Below, in pieces: positions 13,086 through 24,394 of a stretch of 64,000 nt of DNA. A program made the translations under genes and the position numbers. This DNA comes from Arthrobotrys musiformis (taxonomy: Eukaryota; Ascomycota; Orbiliomycetes; Orbiliales; Orbiliaceae). Location: NCBI GenBank assembly GCA_036971715.1, contig JAVHJL010000002.1, positions 528,501 to 592,500 of the forward strand, written 5' to 3'. Each line of letters opens with the position of its first letter. Position 1 is the first letter of the stretch. The notes under the pieces are model-generated. The model was not told the DNA's origin, searched no databases, and was given only the letters and a program-made list of their open reading frames with translations.

Positions 13086-13721
13086 TTATTGACCATGGCT
13101 CCATACACCGATATGCGAAAGCGCAAATTCGCGCTCAGAGTTGCTTTCATGTAGATCGACCCCGGAATCCACGCTAGCGCTAGACGCGCTGACAGCTATA
13201 TCCAATGCCTCAATATGGGCAGAGTGCCCTAGAAACATACTCTGTGTAGGAATAACCAATGGCCACGACGCCCTCTGTCTCATTGGGATGGAAGGTGCAA
13301 ATGTTGGATGATAGTAATAGTCGTCGTCGTCGATGAATCGCCTCGCTTTTCTAATTCGTTCTGATCTAGATGAAACTCCAGAGCTACTTTCTAGGGATTG
13401 GTTGGAAGAACTGCTCGAGCTGCGTGATACACAAAGTCTTTTGGGGGATCTCATTTGTGCCGTGGCACCAGTATCAGAAAGGGGGTTTGATCGTGCTGAG
13501 ATTGATCTAGTGGCTGCCCTTTTGCGGTTCCTTTGGTCGGAGGGTGAGGAAAACTCGAGATCATTGCCGTGGGATAGCCGAGAAGTAGGCAGACGAGAGC
13601 AGCTCGGAGACCGCTGCCGGCTGCTATTTAGCATCTGGCCTTGGTAATAGTAGGCCACATCGTCGTCTTTGTCGGCTTCTGGAGAGGGTCCGGCGGGCTT
13701 ATTGTTGTCAGGGTTCTGCAT
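13086..13721 (-). CDS. hypothetical Ser/Arg-rich disordered protein
   Basis: A single open frame of 211 aa with its start in a good context (ACCGATATGC). I do not recognise a domain. The first two thirds are low-complexity: Ser-rich with many Arg (RSSSSSSNQSLESSSG around residue 100), Lys/Arg clusters (RNRKRAATR, SPKRLC) that could act as nuclear signals, and several SP sites. An acidic-aromatic patch (IDDDDYYYH) follows, then a less disordered C-terminus. The frame bias and the clean terminal stop favour a real gene. It is probably a rapidly evolving, lineage-specific nuclear or regulatory protein, but that is inference. Confidence 0.6.
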   Translation of the reverse strand: MQNPDNNKPAGPSPEADKDDDVAYYYQGQMLNSSRQRSPSCSRLPTSRLSHGNDLEFSSPSDQRNRKRAATRSISARSNPLSDTGATAQMRSPKRLCVSRSSSSSSNQSLESSSGVSSRSERIRKARRFIDDDDYYYHPTFAPSIPMRQRASWPLVIPTQSMFLGHSAHIEALDIAVSASSASVDSGVDLHESNSEREFALSHIGVWSHGQ

Positions 13722-16010
13722 ATCGGTAGTAGCTTTAACTTCAAAATCTCCGACTCTTTGGGGTTGAATTGAGGCTTTCGGTTTCTCCGAGATTATGCTT
13801 AAGGGGCTACCTAGTGGCTAGTGGGCGGGGACGAAGAGTAACAGAAAAGAAATCAATACTAAAATTGATCATGAAATGATAGACAGTTGACAGGTAGCTG
13901 ATATATATGATAGTGCTCTCGAACTTCGAAATGAACTATAGATGAACTAAGCTCCGGTTTAAATGTTTGGTTTTGCAAAGAAAAAAGAAAGTCGACAGCT
14001 GCAGATGAGATCCTTATAAAAATTTTCTGTGCATTTAGCTGCTAGGAATCTCTTCAAGTGTCTGGTGGCCGGCCATGCCATGGCCATGAACATTATGCAG
14101 CCATTGTTTGTGGACCTTTGTTGGTCCCCATACAATGATGCCGAAAAACCATTTCGGGAAAATGTTGTTGTCACACAAAACCCGGGCGAAGTGGGTCGGC
14201 GTCATTACGCTTGATTGATTGGTAGATGGAAGTTCATTTTCCCACTCGAGTCCCCTGCGTCCGTGCTGCATGCCGAGGGCCAGATGAAAGTGAACTTTTC
14301 CTTCACCATTCCTAGCTTATCCAAGACAGTTACGCTTCTAGTATTACCATTTACAGTAAATGGCCTTTTCCTTTATCTAAAAAAGTTCGAATTTTCAGTG
14401 ACTGATACCGACACCCAGATACAAATTTCCCTTAATGTGTATTGTATATTGTCCCTCATCGATCGTTCGACTTGATGACTTCAATTCGAAGCTTCTCCCT
14501 TTCCCTTTCTTTCTTTTTCCTTTTGGTGGCATGAACGGAAAAAAGAAAAAAGACAAATGTGCAGAGGCGCCTTGATCAGAGAGTACACTTTCTTTTCTAT
14601 CCCAGCGTACCCCAAGTAACCCTCGAGGCCCCGCCCCAGTCCCAAGATTGAACTTTTCCCCGCGTGTGTTGTCACTTGGAATTTTAATTCTAGCCGTGCC
14701 GCTGTGTCTGGCCGAGTCGGCAGTATCCCATAGCAATCCTTGAACGAACCGACTCTCGCAGCTGTATACCAGAGTGGGTAACATCTAGTCGACTCTTTTG
14801 CTTCCCTGACCTTCTCTGACCTTCTTATTTTTTGTTGCCTTCGATGGTCCCCCCAAAATTAGCACAGCCGTAATTCCTTGCTTTGAGTACTGGAATACCT
14901 GGCAGGGCCGTTCAAGCTGGTGCTAGGATTGCCAGCGTGTTATACAATAGAGAGCGCCCAGGGAAATCTCAAGCTGTGCCATCGATGTCGATTCCCTGTG
15001 ATCGAAAAACGAAATGTGAAATCATATATTACGCAAGCTTGTAAACGTTGGCCGTTTCAATACTGAGTACTTGTCTCCTGCGCCGCCAGGAAGGTTGAGG
15101 CGAATACCAAATGTGGATATTCGCTTGATTGCGACTGGATATTCCGCAAGCCTGACCTAGGTAGCCGGCCAAGCAAGGCTGCTTTCTTCGTGTCCCGAGC
15201 TCGGATCCTTCCGCCGACAAGACTGACAGCCCGCTGGTGGATCCAGCAAAAACAATGGTGGAAACCTCAAGACCAGTAATATCCTGGCCTCGAAACCGGG
15301 CACTGGTAATATCCCGGCTTCCCATGGATTCCCCCTCAAAATTTCTTCAAAATCTTAGCAAGATACACCTAGCTACGCCTAAAAGTGGCTAGAGGTCGCA
15401 TATTAAATCGCGACCGCTACCAATCCTACGAATTCTCAATTGCGGCACAGATGGAAGGGATGATAATTCGAGAAAACGGTAACTTAATGCAAAGCCGACC
15501 CACTGCAGGTCCTATGACCCCTCCAGTACCAAGGTATCCCACTAGATCATGAGTTATACTTTTAGATCCAGATTGAATTTTATATTGAATTAGCCTCTTA
15601 CGAGACCACTAGTCCCCATAAGGTCGAGTGATGGATTGATAGACGCCAGCTCCAGGCATGTGTTGTACTACAATTGTGGTTGCCTGCCTACAGCCAATTC
15701 TCACAATCGATTTGGTGCCGACGACAGTAAAATATATTTAAAATTGATCTTCAGCTAAACGATATGTGCAAGAAATTTACAAGCTTTGATTGACAGCAAT
15801 TTCGTTGCAAGTCTAAGCTCTGGATTCCCGGCATCCGCCCATGACTTAGAGGTTTTTCTGAGCGTATATATTTCTGGCCAAGCATTTTACATACACATGT
15901 TATAATGTTAACATAATTGACTCCCGGAGCTCGGAAAAATCCAACAAAACACGGACTCAAAATCCGATGTCCCTGTCACCCGCCAGCAGTCGTAAGAGGG
16001 ATAATTAACT
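13722..16010. other. intergenic, no gene seen
   Basis: About 2.3 kb between two minus-strand genes. It contains only short frames without domain signals and a pyrimidine-rich stretch near 14495-14530. No tRNA or repeat pair was noticed. Confidence 0.5.
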
Positions 16011-17291
16011 TCATTTGAATTTCTTTGTCAACTTGGACCACCAACGATCATTGCCTCCCCTCTCACTACCCCTCATCCTTGCCGCACGTTCTCCCCCTAA
16101 GTCCTCCAGTTTTTGCCGCTTGCATTCCTGGCAATCCGAGACCTTCCCTTCGTAAACCTTGCCTGGATCCTCACAGGAGCAAGGCATCGGGTCAACAATT
16201 CCATGCCCGCAATTTGGGTCAACATGCTGATGGTTATGTGTACGGGAGGTTGTTAAAGGTAAACGTTTGGAAAGCTCCTTATCTAAAGGGGACGATTGAG
16301 CCCCCCTTAAACTGTGTTCTAGACTCGTCGGGCTTGAATCTTGTTCGGGATCCTCACATCCTAGAGATGGACTTGAATCTCGCTCTAGGCTATGAAGCTT
16401 TCTTCGAGGGTACCTATCGAGCAATTTGTGATGTTTGTAGGTACTTGATTTTTCCAACCTGAAGCTTGCTAGCTCCCGCTCCCAATCCGCCAGGCGAGGT
16501 TGGAAATCAATTTTCCACAGGTTCCGAGCGTCTTTGACTGGCGTCCCGTCTTGTTGTTGAAAGACTACAACTTGGTCTTCCGTGGAAAAGGAAACCCGGC
16601 GTTGAGGCTTTGGTCTTTTGGACTCCGCATCTAATGGCCTTAGGATCGGCTGAAGAGGTCGAGAGGCTATCGTTTTGGTGCCATCAGATTGAAGTGCTGT
16701 TGTAGAACTGGCTGGCGATGATGATGATTGAGCTATATTACCCTCTGAGTTGCGTGATCTGATCCTAGTGGCGGAGTTTACACGCCTCCGCGTCTGTGGA
16801 TGCCCCCCACTTGGGTCATCCCTATGAGCTAATGAAGAGAATCTGCGATTTATGCGGGGTCTTTTATTCGTATTCTCGCCGAGCTCCTCTTCAAATTCGT
16901 TTGAGGCCTGTCTTCTAGCGTGTGGAACATCCCAAATTTGGCTTTCCTGGCTAGAGGCGATGACTTTAAGGTCTTCATCGTCCCAGCTTGGTTCTTTGGT
17001 GTATTTGTAGCCCGTAGCTAACGATTTCCGAGCCGGACCCCCCTTGAAGAAAACGCGATGCGATCCAAGGTCCGAAATTTCGCTGGACCATTTTGTAGAC
17101 ATAGTACCGAGTTTATTATCAACGAGGAAGTTTTGGAGATCAGACGTGAGGCACTGCTCGAAATTCTCAGATCTAGGAGTATCTCGCGATGCTGCCTGTG
17201 GCGACTTTGGTGACTGGTAACTTTCAAATGAACGAAGGTGAGCGAAGAGCTCCCGCTCCGGGCCGCGGGACGGCATCAGAGTTGCTGCCAT
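16011..17291 (-). CDS. hypothetical disordered protein with RVSF motif and Cys-rich C-terminus
   Basis: Intronless frame of 426 aa starting MAATLMPSRG. No catalytic domain is visible. Features seen: many SP/TP sites; a basic KRPRINRR patch at 143-150 that could be an NLS; PKPQRRVSFSTED at 228-238, whose RVSF is a textbook PP1-docking RVxF motif preceded by basic and followed by acidic residues; and a C-terminal cluster of C361, H363, C371, C373, C387 and C390 that could bind zinc. The tail is strongly basic. The architecture suits a regulatory scaffold, perhaps a PP1-targeting subunit in the nucleus. Function is unknown. It lies 2.3 kb from the other disordered minus-strand protein, with no sign of a shared promoter. 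Confidence 0.72.
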   Translation of the reverse strand: MAATLMPSRGPERELFAHLRSFESYQSPKSPQAASRDTPRSENFEQCLTSDLQNFLVDNKLGTMSTKWSSEISDLGSHRVFFKGGPARKSLATGYKYTKEPSWDDEDLKVIASSQESQIWDVPHARRQASNEFEEELGENTNKRPRINRRFSSLAHRDDPSGGHPQTRRRVNSATRIRSRNSEGNIAQSSSSPASSTTALQSDGTKTIASRPLQPILRPLDAESKRPKPQRRVSFSTEDQVVVFQQQDGTPVKDARNLWKIDFQPRLADWERELASFRLEKSSTYKHHKLLDRYPRRKLHSLERDSSPSLGCEDPEQDSSPTSLEHSLRGAQSSPLDKELSKRLPLTTSRTHNHQHVDPNCGHGIVDPMPCSCEDPGKVYEGKVSDCQECKRQKLEDLGGERAARMRGSERGGNDRWWSKLTKKFK

Positions 17292-20200
17292 TTGTTTCTC
17301 TGTAGTTTATCCCCGCTTCAGTATAGTAATCTCAACCGCACAGAGTAATTTTTGTTAAATATGTCTTGAGAGTATGAGGTTGGGTTGCTGCGAGGGTCGG
17401 AACCTGGGGTATAAATAACCGCAAGCTTGAGTATATGTTAGGGAGTTTAGGGTATTGCATTTCCTTCAAGCACCCTCCAGTACCCTTGATTGATCAATTA
17501 AAGGAAACAAAAAAGTGATATGACCGTTGTTAGCACATCAATACGTGATACAGCACAAAGAAAGTGAATGTCGTTTCGGGGCCTCCGTAGAAACCAGCCA
17601 AGGCGGACTTTAACGAAAACTCCGAGGGTAAAGAGGAGCCTAGAGAAAACGAATGTAAATCCTCCCACTGCTGCTCTTCCTTCCATCTATCTCTTCATCA
17701 TCTTTGTGATTATCAAACAGTATATCGTCGGTACTTTTTCAATCCGTTCCGACCTTGCGACTGAAATCTGTGCCGGCCTGCCGAAAGAACCGCGGTACAC
17801 TCGATGATTCGTAGGCTTTATGATCGTACAAAGGAAGGCTTGGAAGGTGACACTGAGGAAATGATATGACAGCTCGGCAGTGTGTAGGGCAACTGTAACC
17901 ATATAAGTTCTTCGATTTCCTTGATAAAACCCATACAGCACTGTTGCTCCCGTCCACATGTATGACAAGTTGAGGTCATTTGTGGCATCCTCGATAGAGT
18001 TCAAAAAGCTTATGTTTTTGCTAGCGTCGCATCATGAGCATATAAGATTCATAAGCATATAAAGTAAAATTGAGTCCGTGCCCGCCATGGTTGAGCTTAT
18101 CTACCTCCCACGCGACTGGACTTCTGCATTCGTAACTAGTAGCCTTTGTCGCCGAATTCGCGAGTTCTCTCATCTGAGAAGCACAGTTTCAACGGCTAGC
18201 CGTGGTGGCGCCTATAATTAGAATACCACTTGCAGCCATAGAATGAGAGTGAGGAATCATTTTTAATTAACCTGGTGGTACGGATATGGAAGATTGCGTA
18301 TTCTCTTTACAAATTGTGACAGAAAACGGTGCTGTAGGCCGGCAAGCACTTGCCGGAGAGAATATTTGGGGCCAGTTTGGAACGATCGAATGTGTTGTTT
18401 CTAAGATCCAACAATCCAAGAGCGAGCGCTTCGATGCGGGTTCTCGTCCCTGATCCTGGAAATTGAAAAGATAAGGGGTCCTGGCACCATGAGATGAATC
18501 CGTCCCATCGTCAATATTGTAATATAACGGCCGAGCCGGGCTGAGTCGAAGTTCGCAATTGGTTGACCTTTCCGAAGCTAGAGTGTTGCATTACTAGCGC
18601 GCAACACATACCTTGAGGGAATCTGGCGTCGAGACTGGAAGGAATTTGAGACGCCGGAAATCGAGCCACCAATTATCCGGCCATTCTTGCAATCGCTTTA
18701 AGCCTCCTTTTGAGCTTAGCGATTAAAGCGCCCAATATAATATATCTGACCCGTTACTGTGTGTGAATGCATGGTATAAATTCGTACGAAATAGGGTTAT
18801 AGGTCGATGCTAGGGATGTTGAGGATAACCGCTGCCACCTAGCCGTGGATGTTGAAGGGTTTCCACAAAAAATAATTCGAGTACCGATACTACTGTAAAC
18901 AAGGTAAGAATTGCTCTATTTTTAGTAGTCTTACAGTTTTGAGTGTCACGAACATGCATTACGTGTGTTAGAATGTCGCAATAAATGCCTAAGGCGGCCT
19001 GTCTAGACGGCCCGTCACCATAATTACATCCAAGCTAGCACATAGGGACGAAATGGTATATCGGAATTTATACCATGGCCACTAGAATTGGGCCCTCCTT
19101 TAGTCTCTTCGGTCCTGCCCGGGAAACAAATCGTGATTGCCTTGTACCCGCAGCGTGCCCGACGAGGTTTAGTTAAACGTTTGATATGTCATGATATAAG
19201 GCTACGCTTACATGTATACACGATCGATTGATTGATCGGCAACTATACAAGTCAGCAGTATAATAACTAATGAAATCAATCTTAATATCACTATATACAT
19301 GTATTTTCTGACAGAGCAACTCTATTCGGTGAATAGTGTGAGTTTTTCGCTATACCCTCATTTATTATACGTGCGTACTACATAGTGGATATATATCAAT
19401 ATGGGAGCACATGTACAATCCTTTCCCCACTTCTACTCAAGTTTAGTATTGTCTCACTCTCCTAAATCTTTTTCAAAATTTATCAAAACTAACTAGGCTC
19501 GAATTTATAAAACTCGATTGAGCTCGGTCGCGTCTCAAATTTTATGCATGAGGAGATCTTCAATTTAAAGAAATGGGACAATTGTCACTGCAAAGGGGCG
19601 CCCAGGAAAATTAGGATAGCTTAACATATCCAGACGAGTAAATCGTTACCCGAGAAAGATTTGGGAAAGGGGATTATACGATCTAGAAGGTTTCAGGTAT
19701 AAATTTATATTCGCTATATATACAGAGCCTTTTTTTTTTTTTTTATGGGGTAGAGGATCTGGAACTGCCACAGGGCGAGACACAAGTGCGAGACAAGATC
19801 GGATATATCTCGCGTTCGTGATCCGATCGGTTCCTTAGGCTTTTTATCGATCGGCTTTCAGAATGGCTACGCTCGGCTGAGACTCGCTCCTTTTCAAGCT
19901 TTAACTTTTCGCTCTCGGCTGGCATGATGGTTCGCTTTAAATTTCGTGTTATCGCGGGATATCGGATCATATTAAAGTTTAGGGTTTCCGCGGTCTTGCC
20001 AGCACGTTTTGTTCAAGTGTGCATGTGTGGTTTGCCACTAAAGGAAAAATTTCTCAGCCATCAACCCTGTCCCGTTCCCCCGGCTGTGAGTGCTAACAAA
20101 CTATCACAGTTCTCAGCGTAGACCAAAAACAAAAAAGAGACAATCACGTTGAATTAAAAGCCTTTGCCGTGCCGAAAAATCCTCATTGCTTGTCGATCCA

Positions 20201-21444
20201 AGGCCAAGTCCTCTATTTCGTATACAGAATCTGGAGGAGGTCGGAAATTAAGACAAAAGCCTGGTTGGCAACTAGTTCAACTTGCGCAAACGGTGACCGA
20301 TCGCCAAAGGCAGGCGAAAACTTCGCGTACTAAGTTTAGGAAGGAAGCGGTCTCGCCAAGAAAGTGCCATGATAACTTGCTTTCGCCAGTTGGGAATGTT
20401 GGCTGCGCACGAACGTCATGCGAATCTAGCTGAGACGCCAGGTGTTTCCCCGGCCCGGCCACGCACATAAGATGATCGCGGTACTGGCACTAAGGGATGC
20501 ATGCAGGCCGAATAGATCATGATTGTGGCTGGTAGGCCAACCCGCAGCATTTTCCGTCATCGATACATCATGGCCGAAGCATGAACGTTCGAACTCTAGC
20601 TTTCTATTTTTCTTGTGCGATTAATTGCAACAAGAAATAAACGAATCTGTCGCTCTAGGTGACCTGCTCTTTTGCATCCCCACAGACAGGGGGAGCTGGA
20701 GAGTTCCCCACATTGAGATAGCCCCTTGTAAGCCTCATCCAAACACAAACTTGGCGATTGGCTGACATGAAAGACAAGAGACATGCAACAGATAACAGCT
20801 TCCTGTTATTTTTGGTCGATGGCACAGAATTTCGAAACGCTTTATGGCACATAGGCATAGGCCTTTGAATGTTGCACAACAGGTCCTTCCAACCGATTGC
20901 CTTCAATGCCACGACCCCAAATTTCCCAGCCTGGGCCATGTCTTTTATGTCAAACGCCAACGGAATGATCACCTTCATTTCCATCGCTTGCAGGGAGAAT
21001 ACTGAGGGCAGTTATAGGGAGACTTGAGGCAGTTGGCAAAAAACCTTCCATGCTCCCACACGACAACTGCCGTTCAAGGGCTAGAAATTTGACCGCGCTA
21101 ACAGCCAAAAGACTCGCTCGCGTCTGACCGCTGTTCGCAACTCCATGGCGAAAAGTTTGTGTTCGCTGGGGGAACTTCCAAAACTCCTTATTCGTGCACG
21201 ATCTGGCAATTAAATTTCACAGTTGCTCCTACTGAAAATAGTAAGGAGACAACGGTTTGACCAACGGGTCGACTGGTTGCTAATGTTCCTTGGGATTCGG
21301 AGCCCGAAGGCTAAAACCTTAACGGTTTTCAGTGGAGATTACACGAAATCAGTTGATGGTGGGACTGGGAGAATTCCTCCGTCAGTCTTCGCTGGTTGTC
21401 GACCGTAGATAGGGAGATGGTCAGGTGCCTGACTAGCCACTCTG
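17292..21444. other. gene-poor spacer (about 4.2 kb)
   Basis: Many stops in all frames. A T15-class run sits near 19730-19744. A 75-codon basic/acidic minus-strand frame (19743-19970) is coil-like but unsupported. No transposon ends, tRNA or conserved domain text was found. Confidence 0.5.
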
Positions 21445-21832
21445 ATTGGTCCAGGCCCCCCAATTAAGGCCTAGCAATCTCCGGACTTTGGACCAATTCA
21501 GCCAATTATCCACTTTGTCCCAGCATCATCGATTCTTCGATGCGGACGCACAAAAAAACAAAAAATGGAAAAAATCCGCATTCGCTGTGAGACCAAAATT
21601 CTCAGTTGAGCAGTCCAGCGAAGAACAGCCAACGCTTCCAGTGTGTCGAGAACCTGCATCTTGCAGGTCTGACCAATTAATTCACGCATGGTGCTGTCAT
21701 AAACCTGCTTGAGGAGGTGGAAGGTCTGGCTAAAATTCTTAGCTGGGAGCGATCCCAGCCCGCAAATTTATGGTCCGTATGTGCATGCATGGATCTGTGG
21801 GCAGAGATATACACTAGGTACAGGCTGATTGG
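21445..21832. promoter_or_regulatory. cluster of six CCAAT/ATTGG boxes upstream of the CFEM gene
   Basis: ATTGG at 21445-21449 and 21828-21832; CCAAT at 21460-21464, 21493-21497, 21502-21506 and 21673-21677. By chance a 5-mer on both strands would occur about 0.8 times in 390 bp. CCAAT is the target of the Hap2/3/5 complex, which in ascomycetes recruits HapX for iron regulation. The cluster lies 340-730 bp upstream of the CFEM ATG. Confidence 0.45.
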
Positions 21833-21979
21833 ACACTAAGCCAAGCAGGGGGTGGCCGTGGCGTATCGCAGTGACAGCGCAATCTTGGAAGTCCTCCCAC
21901 ACCTGAAGAAAAAGGAAATCTCAGCGAAGAACAGAGAATTCTGTGTGATAGTACGACCACGATGTGAATGCATATGCAA

Positions 21980-21988
21980 TATATAAAC
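21980..21988 (+). promoter_or_regulatory. TATA box of the CFEM gene
   Basis: TATATAAAC about 190 bp upstream of the ATG at 22175, followed by a CT-rich leader typical of fungal transcription starts. Confidence 0.55.
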
Positions 21989-22174
21989 CAGCCATCTTCC
22001 GCCCTCCACATTTTCGCTTCTCATCTTTTATCCTCATCCTCCACAGTTAGTACTTAAGGACATTCGTTTCGATCAATCGATCTTACATTCGTTACTAGTC
22101 GTTTCAAAAGACTCAACTAAACAAAACACAAGCTCTACGCTTTTTATACAACCAACAAAACCCAATCGATCAAA

Positions 22175-22819
22175 ATGAAGACCTCTGGTATCCTCGCTGT
22201 TGCTGCCGGCGCTGCTCTTGCTGCTGCCCAGCTTGATCAGATCCCAACTTGCGCCCTCACTTGCGCTATTACCGCCCTCGGCAGCACCGGCTGCTCCCAG
22301 ACTGATATCGCCTGCATTTGCCAGGCTTCCTCTTTCTTGACCGGCATCCTTGGTTGCATCCAGGGTACTTGCACTCCCTCAGAAATTGAACAGACTCTCG
22401 GGGCTGCTCAGGTTCTCTGCGCCGGCGCTGGTGTCACCATCACCGTTCCTGGTTCTGAGCCAACCACCACCGCTGCCCCAGAGCCAGAGCCAACCACCAC
22501 TGAGGAGGAGTTGACCACCGCTCCTGGCCTCAGCACCACTGCTGCCCCAGAGCCAGAACCAACCACTACTGAGGAGCCTTCATACGAGGCCTCTACCACT
22601 GAGGTTGCTCCAACCTACGAGGCTACCAGCGACGTTGTTACCTTGACCACCACAACCACCCTCTGCCCAAGCAGCACAGAGGTCCCAACCTACGTCCCAC
22701 CAGCCCAGAACACCACCGTCGCTGTTCCACCACCAGCCTACACTGGCGCCGCCGGAAGCATTGCTGCTAACGCTGGTACCGTCCTCTTCGGTGCCGCTTT
22801 GGCCATGTTCTTCGCTTAG
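22175..22819 (+). CDS. CFEM-domain GPI-anchored cell-surface protein
   Basis: Intronless frame of 214 aa. Signal peptide 1-18 (MKTSGILAVAAGAALAAA), then a complete CFEM domain with all eight cysteines (C26, C30, C40, C47, C49, C61, C66, C82) in canonical spacing. An Asp (D44, in TDIAC) sits in the position that ligates haem iron in Candida Csa2-type CFEM proteins. A Thr/Pro/Glu-rich stalk follows with two imperfect copies of TTAAPEPEPTTTEE, then a hydrophobic GPI-type tail after the AAGSIAANAG region. CFEM proteins act at the wall or membrane in haem/iron capture, wall structure or virulence. A CCAAT cluster and TATA box lie upstream, and the PhyH gene converges from downstream. Haem binding is inferred from the Asp. 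Confidence 0.93.
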   Translation: MKTSGILAVAAGAALAAAQLDQIPTCALTCAITALGSTGCSQTDIACICQASSFLTGILGCIQGTCTPSEIEQTLGAAQVLCAGAGVTITVPGSEPTTTAAPEPEPTTTEEELTTAPGLSTTAAPEPEPTTTEEPSYEASTTEVAPTYEATSDVVTLTTTTTLCPSSTEVPTYVPPAQNTTVAVPPPAYTGAAGSIAANAGTVLFGAALAMFFA

Positions 22820-23118
22820 ACAGTCAATTGTCCGAAGCAAAGAACCCTTTTTGAATTCCTTCTAATTTTTTTTTGGGTGGTGTACGATATACGGTTTTGG
22901 CGATCATTTTTCAATTGGACCATTTGGGACTGTTCCCGCACATTTGATGTTTATACATATTTTGCGAGTAGTGGAGTAGCTGCTACGAAGAATACATGAT
23001 AATCTTAATGACCAAAAGTTTTTGCCTTTGGTTCCATCCAAACCACATGAGTACTATCGTATCCCGCTTTCATTCCATGTGTGATATGCCGCGCCTAGAT
23101 CTCGATCGATCCGTACTT
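22820..23118. other. convergent 3' intergenic region
   Basis: 299 bp between the CFEM stop and the PhyH stop. It probably holds both 3' UTRs. No feature was seen. Confidence 0.6.
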
Positions 23119-24394
23119 TTAAATGTCATGAATGTTCGACCTGTCAGTGCTCTTTCCGTATCCATCTATCAGGTTCCTCCACATTCTCTTTCCCGTGTCG
23201 TTCATTCCATCCGCGAAACCGTCGTCCCTCAAATATTCAACACCATGTTGCAACACCATTCTCGCTCGCTCGACCTGGCCCTCCTTCCCCAGGCTTCCGT
23301 GGAGCGTCACCCGTTTTTTAGTATCATACTCCGCACGATGTAGGATATCATTCTCATAAAATACCGCCTGATTCGGTTTCAAAACTACCCTGATTTCATC
23401 TTTCAAGGGCGCCTTCTCATTTTTTTTTAGTGTTGCGACCTCTTCGTCCGTTTTCGGTCGTCTGTGCGAACCTGGAACAACAATAAGGCACGCATCGTCG
23501 TATAATGCCAGGTTATACTGTGTACCGGTACGAGGCCTGGCCAACAACTTTGCCTCCTGTTCTGGAGGGGTTGGAGCAGGAATAGTATCCCTGTGGTACG
23601 GTAGGGAGAATGGAGTTGTATGTGGGTTAATTAGAAGGTTAAAGAGCTCCAATTGAAGGGATTCGGCCGAAGGCAACGAGAGGATGGCACAAGCCGTAGA
23701 GAGAAGTTTTGGGTCCGTATATATTTGTTTGAAAATTGGCAGTTTGAGGTCCTGATGCGGCGAAATGGTCAATAAACTCGAATTTGTTATACGTATATAC
23801 AACTAGTGTATGTATATTGACGTAACTGAACTCACAGGATGCATTAGATGTTGGATACCCCAGATATCAGGGCCCGACGGAGGCCATGGAGGGAAAGCTT
23901 TCCCGACAATTCGCCTATTGACGCAAGACCCATTAGCCAACCTAGCATGACATCGGTAGGGCGCCGTCTTTAGCCTCAAAACTAGCGTCGAATGTCCTCT
24001 TCAACCAATATCCATGCAACGACATGCATAACCGGTGTTACTGGCACAAACTGGGGGCTCGAAGTTACTTGTGTTGGAAATGTTGTGGGTGTTCTCGAGC
24101 CCCGCATATGTGCCTACAACGCATGCCACATATATAGTATACTATGAAAAGAAATGGATTTGCCCAGGTGCACAGCTGGTCGATGCATGGTGTAACAGAT
24201 TGTTCCACTATTAACTGGTGCTGGGAGTAAGCCTACCTGTGCGGCCACTCTTCCTTTCTGCCCTTCTCAACCGCTGTATCGCAGGCCTCTTTGGCGGCCT
24301 CGAATAGGTCCTGTGGGAGGACGTCGTCAACAATGACGAACCCATCCCGCTCGAAGGCCGCGAGGTCAATTCTGATCAGTAGCTCGGAAGCCAT
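23119..24394 (-). CDS. phytanoyl-CoA dioxygenase (PhyH)-like 2OG-Fe(II) oxygenase
   Basis: Three exons: 24237-24394, 23836-23941 and 23119-23751. Phases join cleanly, giving 298 aa. Exon 1 gives the family N-terminus (FERDGFVIVDDVLP). Exon 2 gives KAFPPWPPSGPDIWGIQHLM. Exon 3 carries the iron site H141-R-D143 in PYHRDT and the distal H226 in NDILHRAEYD, with the 2-oxoglutarate-binding Arg235 in KKRVTLHG. VPGSHRRP is the usual family loop. It should be a soluble Fe(II)/2-oxoglutarate hydroxylase. Fungal relatives act on lipids or secondary metabolites, and the substrate cannot be read here. Intron 1 is unusually long for this window (295 nt, 23942-24236). No biosynthetic genes are adjacent, so a role in a cluster is unlikely. 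Confidence 0.9.

Noticed and set aside
19743..19970. 75-codon coil-like minus-strand frame
   Set aside because: Short, low-complexity and isolated, next to a poly-T tract. Probably chance.
22175..24394. CFEM and PhyH as part of a secondary-metabolite cluster
   Set aside because: No polyketide, peptide-synthetase, terpene or pathway-specific regulator gene lies nearby, and the two genes converge.
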